DNA from: an uncultured Frankiales bacterium | GTDB lineage: Bacteria > Actinomycetota > Actinomycetes > Mycobacteriales > SCTD01 | Length of the DNA: 18,741 nucleotides | Direction: 5' to 3' | Assembly: GCA_946479905.1 (NCBI GenBank) | Contig: CAMLIA010000067.1 | Span: forward strand, 1-18,741 | Part shown: piece after piece, positions 12,693 to 18,741 of the stretch | Layout: every line of letters starts with the position of its first letter | Numbering within the stretch: the stretch's first letter is position 1 | Made by a program: the position numbers and the translations under genes | Notes under the pieces: model-generated | Told to the model about the DNA's origin: nothing | Databases searched by the model: none | The model's input: the letters and a program-made list of their open reading frames with translations, nothing else

Positions 12693-14849
12693 CTACAGGT
12701 CGACCGGGACCGGCGCGACCATGTCGGCGAGCGCGTCGTCGGTGACGTCGACGGCCGCCCTGCCGATCCCGAGCTTCTCCTTGATGAGGCGCTCGATCTC
12801 GTCGGCGAGCTCGGGGTTGTCGCGCAGGAAGGCGCGGGCGTTCTCCTTGCCCTGGCCGAGCTGGTCGCCCTCGTAGGTGTACCAGGCGCCCGACTTGCGG
12901 ATGAACCCGTGCTCGACGCCCATGTCGATGAGCGAGCCCTCGCGGCTGATGCCCTGGCCGTACACGATGTCGAACTCCGCCTGCTTGAAAGGCGGGGCGC
13001 ACTTGTTCTTCACGATCTTGGCGCGGGTGCGGTTGCCGACCGCCTCGGTGCCGTCCTTGAGCGTCTCGATCCGCCGCACGTCGATGCGGACCGATGCGTA
13101 GAACTTCAGCGCCTTGCCACCCGTCGTCGTCTCCGGGCTGTTGTGCACGAGGATGCCGTCGGCCAGGTAGTTGTGGCTGCCCTCGACCTCGATGTCATAG
13201 CGGTGCATCGAGCGGGTCTGCGGCTTGACCTTCACCTCGAGCACAGGCGCCGGGACGGGCACGTAGGTCGGCTCGACGAACTCCGGCTCGACGGCGAACT
13301 GGCCATGGAAGCGCTCGAGCAGCTTGTACTGCATCGAGGGGTGGACGTAGGGCGCGATCAGCTCGTGCAGCTTCGCCGTCTCGTCCTTGCTGAAGGTCAG
13401 GACGGCCACCTGGCGCTTGCCGCGCAGCGACAGCGTCGGGTGCAGGTCGAACCGGTCGGCCAAGGACTCGACGAGACGCTCGCGGCTGCCCTCACCGAAG
13501 GCCTCGACGCAGATCTCGCTACGGCCGCTCCCGTCCTTGGTGCGCTCCTGAAGGCCCTTCGAGCGGTTCTGGAACGACCCGTCGTCCATGTACCAGATCG
13601 CCAGGGCGAGCGGTGAGAGCGACTTGAGGTACTCGAACGACAGCGTCTTCTTGCCGTCACCGAAGTAGACGGCCTCGCGCAGCTCAGCCAGCTCCGGGAG
13701 CGGCGTCAGGTCGACGAAGCCCGCGCCCTTGGCGTTGGTCGTGCGGGACTGCTCGATGTTGCCGAACAGCGAGGCCTTCCAGTCGAGGTACTCGACCTGC
13801 TTGACGCCGTGGCCCATCCGGAAGCGGGTGCCGAGGCTGCCCTTGATCCGGCTCGGGGAGAGGTTGCCGTCCCCCATCAGGCCACCGAGGACGACCTGCT
13901 GCTGCTGCGGGCTGAGCCGCTGCGGCTGCGAGATCATGACGCGCTCCCCGGCGAAGATCTCGCCGGCCTCGCGCCAGCCGCCCGGGGTCCGGACCAGGTG
14001 GTTGGTGGTGAGTCCCATCTGCGCGCGGCCGTTGCCACCGGGCCGCGCGACGGTGAACTGCAGGAACGTGTCGGTCACGCCGTTGTCGAACCAGTTGACG
14101 ACCCGCTTCGGCACGATCGCACCGAGCTCGGGGTCGTAGGACATCACCTCGACGTCCATCTTCTGGTTGACGATCTTGCCGATCTTCTCCTGGGTGCCGT
14201 CGGCGAGCGTCACGCGGGTGCCATAGGACAAGCAGCCGAACATGACGCCGATCTTCTCGCGGAGCTGGTTGATGAAGATCGCGGTCGTGCCGGTGTTGCT
14301 GATGGCACCGGTCATCTTGCGCAGCGCCTGGCTCATGAGGCGGGCCTGCAGGCCGACGTGGCTGTCGCCCATCTCGCCCTCGATCTCGGCGCGCGGCACG
14401 AGGGCGGCGACGGAGTCGATGACGAGGATGTCGAGGGCGCCGGAGCGGATCAGCATGTCGGCGATCTCGAGGGCCTGCTCACCGGTGTCGGGCTGGCTGA
14501 CGAGCAGCGCGTCGGTGTCGACGCCGAGCTTCTTGGCGTAGTCGGGGTCGAGCGCGTGCTCGGCGTCGATGAAGGCCGCGATGCCGCCGGCGCGCTGGGC
14601 GTTGGCCACGGCGTGCAGGGCGACGGTGGTCTTGCCGCTGGACTCCGGGCCGTAGATCTCGACGACCCGGCCGCGCGGCAGGCCACCGATGCCGAGGGCG
14701 ACGTCGAGGGCGATGGAACCGCTGGGGATGACCTCGATCGGGAGGCGGGTCTCGTCGCCGAGGCGCATCACCGAGCCCTTGCCGAAGTTCTTGTCGATCT
14801 GGGCGAGGGCCATCTCGAGGGCCTTCTCGCGGTCCGGTGCTGCAGGCAC
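12693..14849 (-). CDS. recA: RecA recombinase precursor containing an intein
   Basis: RecA forms filaments on single-stranded DNA, drives strand exchange and promotes LexA self-cleavage. The precursor is 718 residues, giving a 353-residue mature RecA after removal of a 365-residue intein, near the normal length. In RecA numbering the P-loop GPESSGKT is at 67-74, [14 protein letters not shown] forms Walker B, and [12 protein letters not shown] precedes the intein. [18 protein letters not shown] follows it. GTG at 14847-14849 was chosen since AAGGAG sits eight bases upstream and the N-terminus then begins [20 protein letters not shown] as in relatives. An in-frame ATG at 14894 would only add 15 non-conserved residues. 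Regulation probably uses the LexA box and the PafBC-type promoter upstream. RecX follows after two bases. Confidence 0.97.
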   Translation of the reverse strand: MPAAPDREKALEMALAQIDKNFGKGSVMRLGDETRLPIEVIPSGSIALDVALGIGGLPRGRVVEIYGPESSGKTTVALHAVANAQRAGGIAAFIDAEHALDPDYAKKLGVDTDALLVSQPDTGEQALEIADMLIRSGALDILVIDSVAALVPRAEIEGEMGDSHVGLQARLMSQALRKMTGAISNTGTTAIFINQLREKIGVMFGCLSYGTRVTLADGTQEKIGKIVNQKMDVEVMSYDPELGAIVPKRVVNWFDNGVTDTFLQFTVARPGGNGRAQMGLTTNHLVRTPGGWREAGEIFAGERVMISQPQRLSPQQQQVVLGGLMGDGNLSPSRIKGSLGTRFRMGHGVKQVEYLDWKASLFGNIEQSRTTNAKGAGFVDLTPLPELAELREAVYFGDGKKTLSFEYLKSLSPLALAIWYMDDGSFQNRSKGLQERTKDGSGRSEICVEAFGEGSRERLVESLADRFDLHPTLSLRGKRQVAVLTFSKDETAKLHELIAPYVHPSMQYKLLERFHGQFAVEPEFVEPTYVPVPAPVLEVKVKPQTRSMHRYDIEVEGSHNYLADGILVHNSPETTTGGKALKFYASVRIDVRRIETLKDGTEAVGNRTRAKIVKNKCAPPFKQAEFDIVYGQGISREGSLIDMGVEHGFIRKSGAWYTYEGDQLGQGKENARAFLRDNPELADEIERLIKEKLGIGRAAVDVTDDALADMVAPVPVDL
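13140..14234 (-). mobile_element. RecA intein with LAGLIDADG homing endonuclease
   Basis: An in-frame 365-residue insertion interrupts recA between Gly (MFG) and Ser (SPETTTGG). It begins with catalytic Cys1 ([19 protein letters not shown]). Block B has the TxxH motif in [12 protein letters not shown]. The end has [21 protein letters not shown], with the penultimate His and terminal Asn, followed by +1 Ser. The middle carries two LAGLIDADG-like motifs, [10 protein letters not shown] and [11 protein letters not shown], each with its acidic residue. All splicing residues and both acidic endonuclease residues look intact, so it should splice and may still home. The insertion site and the sequence resemble the M. 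leprae RecA intein and not that of M. tuberculosis, which lies farther downstream. Base composition is close to the host gene, suggesting a long residence or a related source. Confidence 0.97.
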
Positions 14850-14917
14850 GTGGTGCTCCTTCGGCTTGGGGGTGCTCGCGCGGGGCGCGGTCACGGCGGC
14901 TGTCCCGATCTGCGATG

Positions 14918-14941
14918 GACGCTAGAGGCGTGAACCGACGA
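14918..14941 (-). promoter_or_regulatory. PafBC-type (RecA-independent) damage promoter for recA
   Basis: The minus strand reads TCGTCGGTT, then eight bases, then CTCTAGCGTC. This matches the RecA-NDp motif of mycobacteria, TTGTCRGTG-N8-TAnnnT, at most positions, including the TAGNNT -10 hexamer (14919-14924). The predicted transcription start is near 14912, leaving a leader of about 60 bases to the GTG. Assignment rests on the motif match and its place before recA. Confidence 0.7.
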
Positions 14942-14995
14942 AAAGCGCCGGCCCTCTGCATCTGTGGACCACCCGGGTACGTCGGTGACGCTACG

Positions 14996-15011
14996 TCGAA
15001 CAGCCGTTCGA
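14996..15011. promoter_or_regulatory. LexA (SOS) box upstream of recA
   Basis: TCGAACAGCCGTTCGA is a perfect TCGAAC-N4-GTTCGA palindrome, the LexA box of mycobacteria and other Gram-positive bacteria. It lies about 147 bases before the recA start, upstream of the PafBC-type promoter. A TTCGAC hexamer overlapping it could be the -35 of a second, LexA-repressed promoter, but I see no firm -10. The remainder of the 187-bp intergenic region shows nothing further. Confidence 0.93.
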
Positions 15012-15036
15012 ACGGAAGCACCGACACGCCGCCGGT

Positions 15037-15225
15037 TCAGTGCGCGGGCTGCTCCAGGTGGGCGCAGACGGCGCGCCAGACGTCCTTGGCGGACTCGCCG
15101 TCGGCCAGCGCCTGCTCGACGGTGCGCGACCCGAGCGTGGACAGCACCATGTCGGCGGCGAAGGACCCGGCGTAGACCGCGCCGAAGCGCTCCTCCATCC
15201 GCCGCCAGAACTCGGTGAGCCTCAC
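15037..15225 (-). CDS. DUF3046 family protein
   Basis: A 62-residue protein of a family with no assigned function that is common just upstream of recA in actinobacteria. The sequence VRLTEFWRRMEERFGAVYAG, then LSTLGSRTVEQALADGES and AKDVWRAVCAHLE, contains the conserved FW, the RTVxxAL segment and the xDVWRAVC end. It is probably a small helical, cytosolic protein. The start is the GTG at 15223-15225, which overlaps the TGA of the oxidoreductase gene (GTGA), and fits where the family begins. It is translationally coupled to the gene before it. The LexA box begins 26 bp after its stop. Function is unknown; the location may reflect genome conservation rather than a repair role. Confidence 0.92.
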   Translation of the reverse strand: MRLTEFWRRMEERFGAVYAGSFAADMVLSTLGSRTVEQALADGESAKDVWRAVCAHLEQPAH

Positions 15226-16181
15226 CCTGACGACCCTAGGTGGACGACGGTCCCGGTGGCGGCGGACTCCCGGGCGGCGTCCAGCACCCGCAGCACCGCG
15301 AGCCCCTCCTGGCCGGTGACCGGCATCGGCCCGCCCTCGGTGAGGCAGCGGGCCACGCCGGCGTAGAACGCCCCCCAGTCGCCCGGCCGGGCCACCAGCT
15401 GCTCGCCCGCCTCGTCGGAGCCGAGCCGGCCGCCGTCCTCGACCGGCGGCGGCCCACCGCGCAGCACCGCCTCCTGCCCGTCGAGGCCGCGCTTGACCCA
15501 CGAGCCCTCGGTGCCGAGCAGCCGGAAGCGCGGACCGGCCTGCGACGCGACCGTGCTGATGACCAGCAGGCTGATGGCCCCGGAGGCGTGCGTCAGCGTC
15601 ACCTGGACGTCGTCGTCGAAGCGGGCGCCCGGTCGCACTGCCCGGACGATCGCATGCGCCGACACCACCGGTCCGACGGCGACCAGGGCCTGGTCGACGA
15701 GGTGCGGTCCGAGGTCGAGCAGCACGCCACCGCGGGCCGCCTCCTTCGCGGGGTCGCCGACCTCGGGGCGCCAGCGCTCGAAGCGCGACTCCCACAGCAC
15801 CAGGTCCCCGAGCGCGCCCGCGGCGACCAGCGACCGGGCTGTGAGGAAGTCGCCGTCCCACCGCCGGTTGTGGAACAGCCCGAGCGGCACGCCCTCCGCC
15901 GCCGCCAGCTCCACGAGCGGCGCGGCGTCGGCGACCGAGAGCCCGAGCGGTTTGTCCACGACGACGGCCACTCCCCGTCGTACCGCCTCCAGGGCCAGCG
16001 GGACGTGCGTCGGGTTCGGCGTGGCGAGGACGACGAGGTCCGGGGACAGGTTCCACATCGTGTCGACGTCGGCCGACCGGACGATCCCGACGAGCTCCAG
16101 TCCGGGCGTGCTGCGCAGGAACGGCTCGTGGAAGACCTTGCCCGACAGCCCGTGTCCGGCGAGGACGACGCGGGCGGTCAT
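15222..16181 (-). CDS. Gfo/Idh/MocA family NAD(P)-dependent oxidoreductase
   Basis: A 319-residue two-domain oxidoreductase. The N-terminal Rossmann fold begins MTARVVLAGHGLSGKVFHEP. The conserved DLVVLATPNPTHVPLALEA and the family's EKP-type motif, here VVDKPLGLS (about 95-103), contact the cofactor. The second domain has LFHNRRWDGDFLTARSLV, GGVLLDLGPHLVDQAL (the GxxxDxGxHxxD motif around 167-182) and an open beta-sheet. Such enzymes oxidise or reduce sugars, inositols or biliverdin-like substrates. The LGLFHNRRWD run resembles the YdgJ/YvaA (scyllo-inositol dehydrogenase-like) branch, but the substrate is not certain. The ATG at 16179-16181 overlaps the stop of the GNAT gene (ATGA), and its stop overlaps DUF3046. 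It thus forms a translational chain of three genes. Confidence 0.9.
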   Translation of the reverse strand: MTARVVLAGHGLSGKVFHEPFLRSTPGLELVGIVRSADVDTMWNLSPDLVVLATPNPTHVPLALEAVRRGVAVVVDKPLGLSVADAAPLVELAAAEGVPLGLFHNRRWDGDFLTARSLVAAGALGDLVLWESRFERWRPEVGDPAKEAARGGVLLDLGPHLVDQALVAVGPVVSAHAIVRAVRPGARFDDDVQVTLTHASGAISLLVISTVASQAGPRFRLLGTEGSWVKRGLDGQEAVLRGGPPPVEDGGRLGSDEAGEQLVARPGDWGAFYAGVARCLTEGGPMPVTGQEGLAVLRVLDAARESAATGTVVHLGSSG

Positions 16182-18712
16182 CGCAGGTGCGCGGCGCTGC
16201 TGCCGAGCAGCCGGCGCGCGAGGTGCTCCGGGTTCTCCGCCGGCGGCAGCAGCCGCACGCCGGCGTGCAGCAGCGTCACGCCGCTGCGGTTCACCAGCAC
16301 CGGGTCGAGCAGCACCTCCGCCACCTCGGGGAGGTCCTCGCCGATGCGGGCGACCCGGTGCAGGAGGTCCTCCAGCGCGTCGACGTCGTGCCCGGCGAGC
16401 AGGGCGAAGCCGCGGATCGACCGCACCAGCTCGGCGGCGTCGAGGTCGGTGAGCGGCAGGGTCCGCACGACGGGGTCGGCGAGCAGGTCGGCCGCGACCC
16501 CGCCCAACCGCAGCGAGATGAGCGGGCCGACGCTGGCGTCCTGCACGAGCCGCACCACGGTCGAGACGCCGGGCGGCGCCATCGGCTGCACGAGCAGGTC
16601 GGTCGGTCCGAGCAGGTCCTGGAGCGCGGCCCACACCGCGTCGAGGTCCCCCGGCCCGACGCCGAGCCGGACGGCACCCATGTCGACGCGGTTGCGCCAC
16701 GCGTCGTCCGGCGACTTCAGGGCGACGGGCCAGCCGAGCTCGGTCGCGAGATCCCTTGCTGCAGCGGCGTTCGAGGCCAGTCGCGTGGGCCAGGCCGACA
16801 GCTGGTACGCCGACAGCAGCGGCTCCGGGTCGGGCAGCCAGCTGCCGTCGTGCGGCAGCTCGCTCAGGTCGACGGGCCCCACCTCGAGGGCCGGGACCTC
16901 GCCCACGGGCCGGGCCCGCCAGGCGGCGTACGCGACGGCCCGACCGAGGGCGGCGGCGGCGTCCTCGGGCGACGCGTAGGACGGCACCGACCCCGGGCCC
17001 GCTGCCTCCTCGCCGTTCGGGACCGCGAGCTCCGGCGGCACCCCGTCCTGGCCGAGGTAGGACGCGAGCACCGGCACGGCGCCGCAGGCGGACAGCACGG
17101 CCGCCCCCGTGACGGAGGCGTTCGGCGTGACCAGGGCGATGACCGCGTCGACCTCCCCCGACCCGGCGACCCGGCGCAGCGCCGCGCCCAGCTCCTCGCC
17201 GGTGGCGAGCGGACCGACGTCCACCGGCTCGGCCGCCTGCAGGCCCGCCGCCGCGCAGGCGTCGACGGCGAGCGCGGCCAGGGCGGAGGAGGTGCCGACG
17301 ATGCCGACCCGAGGACCCTGCGGCAGCGGCTGCACGGCCAGCAGCTGGGCCGTCTCGAACAGCTGCGCCAGCGTGTCCACGCGGATGACCCCTGCCGACC
17401 GGAACATCGCGTCCACGGCGACGTCGCGCTCCCCGCGGCCGCTCTTCAGGGCCACGACCGGCTTCACCTGACCGAGCTCCCTGGCGATCCGCGCGAACTT
17501 CCGCGGGTTGCCGAAGCCCTGCAGGTGCAGGGCGACGACGTCGGTCCGCACGTCCTCGAGCCAGTACTGCAGCAGGTCGTTGCCGCTCACGTCGGCGCGG
17601 TCGCCGATGCTCACGAAGGTCGACAGGCCAAGGCATCTCGCCTGCGTCGCCTGCAGCACCGCACCGGCCAGTGCACCCGACTGGCTGAAGAACCCGACGC
17701 GCCCGACGGTCGCCACGCCGGTCGCGAAGGTCGCGTGCAGCGACACCTGCGGGTCGGTGTTGACGATCCCCATGGCGTTCGGGCCGATCAGCCGCATGCC
17801 ACCCGCGCGCGCGGTCGCCGCCACCTCCGCGGCGTCGACGCCGGACGTGAGGACCACGAGACCCCGGACGCGCTTGTCCGCGCAGGCCCGCACCACGTCG
17901 AGCACCAGGGCGGCGGGCACCGCGACCACGGCCAGGTCGAGGTCGTCGGTGATGTCCCTGACGTCGGCGAACGTCGGCACCCCCAGGACCTCGGTCGCCG
18001 CCGGGTTCACCGGATAGGCGGTTCCCCGGTAGCCGTGCTCGAGCAGGGCGCGCAGCACCTCGTGCCCGGCAGCACCGGGCTCGCGGGAGGCACCGATGAC
18101 GGCGACGGACCGGGGGGCGAGCAGCCGCGCGACCGAGCGGGCCTCGGCGCGGTGCTCCCGGGCCCGCGCGACGGAGATCGACTCCGGCGTCGGCCGGATG
18201 GAGTAGGCCAGGTCGACGACCCCGTCCGCGAGGTGGCGCTCCACCTCGTACCCCGCCGACCGGAACACGTCGATCATCCGCCGGTTGCTCGGCAGCACGC
18301 TGGCGACGAAGCGCTCGATGCCGCGGTCCTCCCCCGCCGCGGTCAGGTGCTCGAGCAGCAGCGGCCCCAGGCCGCGACCCTGGTGGGCGTCGTCGACGAC
18401 GACCGCGACCTCGGCGTCGGTCGTCCGGCCCAGCCGGTCGAAGCGCACGACGCCGATGATCTCGTCGCGCAGCAGCGCGACGAAGGCGACCCGGTTCACG
18501 TGGTCGACGGTCGTCAGCCGGGCGAGCTCGCGGTCGGACAGCGTGCGGACCATCGTGAAGAAGCGCATGTAGACCGTCTCCGGCGACAGCCGGGCGTGCA
18601 TGGCCTGCAGCTTCGGCGCGTCGTCGGGAGAGATCGGCCGGATGTGCACCGTGCCGCCGTCGGCCAGCACAGCGTCGGCCTCCCAGTGCGCCGGATAGGT
18701 CACGAGTGACAT
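16178..18712 (-). CDS. GNAT acetyltransferase fused to acyl-CoA-synthetase-like domains (Pat-type)
   Basis: An 844-residue protein resembling protein lysine acetyltransferases such as Streptomyces PatA. An N-terminal GNAT domain spans about 20-170 and has the acetyl-CoA loop QGRGLG at 111-116. A CoA-binding Rossmann domain follows (SVAVIGASREPGAAGHEVLR at about 202), then succinyl-CoA-synthetase-like domains (FFSQSGALAG at about 341) and an ATP-grasp subdomain (GWPVALKSPDDAWRNRVD, about 690-830). The segment that in active NDP-forming acyl-CoA synthetases carries the phosphorylated His (KSGR...SHTGAL...) is shortened to KSGRGERDVAVDAMFRSAGV at about 424-443. No His remains, so ligase activity is unlikely. 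The ATG at 18710-18712 is near the window edge with only a weak ribosome site. Its stop overlaps the oxidoreductase start. Confidence 0.9.
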   Translation of the reverse strand: MSLVTYPAHWEADAVLADGGTVHIRPISPDDAPKLQAMHARLSPETVYMRFFTMVRTLSDRELARLTTVDHVNRVAFVALLRDEIIGVVRFDRLGRTTDAEVAVVVDDAHQGRGLGPLLLEHLTAAGEDRGIERFVASVLPSNRRMIDVFRSAGYEVERHLADGVVDLAYSIRPTPESISVARAREHRAEARSVARLLAPRSVAVIGASREPGAAGHEVLRALLEHGYRGTAYPVNPAATEVLGVPTFADVRDITDDLDLAVVAVPAALVLDVVRACADKRVRGLVVLTSGVDAAEVAATARAGGMRLIGPNAMGIVNTDPQVSLHATFATGVATVGRVGFFSQSGALAGAVLQATQARCLGLSTFVSIGDRADVSGNDLLQYWLEDVRTDVVALHLQGFGNPRKFARIARELGQVKPVVALKSGRGERDVAVDAMFRSAGVIRVDTLAQLFETAQLLAVQPLPQGPRVGIVGTSSALAALAVDACAAAGLQAAEPVDVGPLATGEELGAALRRVAGSGEVDAVIALVTPNASVTGAAVLSACGAVPVLASYLGQDGVPPELAVPNGEEAAGPGSVPSYASPEDAAAALGRAVAYAAWRARPVGEVPALEVGPVDLSELPHDGSWLPDPEPLLSAYQLSAWPTRLASNAAAARDLATELGWPVALKSPDDAWRNRVDMGAVRLGVGPGDLDAVWAALQDLLGPTDLLVQPMAPPGVSTVVRLVQDASVGPLISLRLGGVAADLLADPVVRTLPLTDLDAAELVRSIRGFALLAGHDVDALEDLLHRVARIGEDLPEVAEVLLDPVLVNRSGVTLLHAGVRLLPPAENPEHLARRLLGSSAAHLR

Positions 18713-18741
18713 CCTCGCGCAGGCAACCCCGGGGGCTGCTC

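Noticed and set aside
12052..13002. Longer RecX frame of 316 codons
   Set aside because: The extra N-terminus overlaps the end of recA and is of shadow composition. The GTG at 12690 just after the recA stop fits better.
16187..18709. Plus-strand open frame of about 840 codons opposite the GNAT gene
   Set aside because: It is the complement of a well-supported coding frame in very GC-rich DNA, is rich in Arg, Gly, His and Val and shows no domain. Similar antisense frames at 6540-8558, 3028-5289 and 8413-9930 were dropped for the same reason.

Overview
The window comes from a high-GC actinobacterium. Strong G/C third-position bias, GTG starts, four-base start/stop overlaps, a DUF3046 gene beside recA, an MshC-type ligase and a mycobacterial-type LexA box all point that way. 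The intein in recA belongs to the type known from Mycobacterium leprae. The genus cannot be fixed from the sequence. All genes but one lie on the minus strand, so the window is best read from right to left.

Right part (about 18.7 to 10.9 kb): a GNAT/acyl-CoA-synthetase-like protein, a Gfo/Idh/MocA oxidoreductase and a 62-residue DUF3046 protein are joined by overlapping start and stop codons. A 187-bp intergenic region follows, with a perfect LexA box and a PafBC-type (RecA-independent) damage promoter. Then come recA, split by a 365-residue intein with a LAGLIDADG endonuclease, then recX, then a CysRS-like ligase of MshC type. The DNA-repair core and its two damage inputs are therefore together, with a thiol-pathway type gene apparently co-transcribed behind them.

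Middle part (10.9 to 6.6 kb): a lone type IV pilin-like gene on the plus strand converges on the MshC-like gene. Then a small secreted protein with a PPC-like fold, miaB (tRNA 2-methylthio-N6-dimethylallyladenosine synthase) and a large secreted beta-propeller protein with a Thr/Pro linker and a C-terminal PPC domain. The two secreted genes share a 13-nt leader around their ribosome binding sites. A near-palindromic 26-bp dyad lies in front of the large one.

Left part (6.6 kb to 1): an ECF sigma factor, a six-helix zinc-finger anti-sigma factor, an ABC ATPase and two membrane proteins form a coupled block. It runs directly into miaA, an EAL-domain protein with altered active-site loops, a membrane-anchored protein of unknown function and the 5' end of dapF (cut by the window edge). 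The familiar actinobacterial order recA-recX-miaB-miaA-dapF is visible as a backbone, with accessory genes for surface and stress functions inserted in it. MiaA and MiaB work in sequence on the same tRNA adenosine (A37). No tRNA, rRNA, CRISPR array or insertion sequence was seen.
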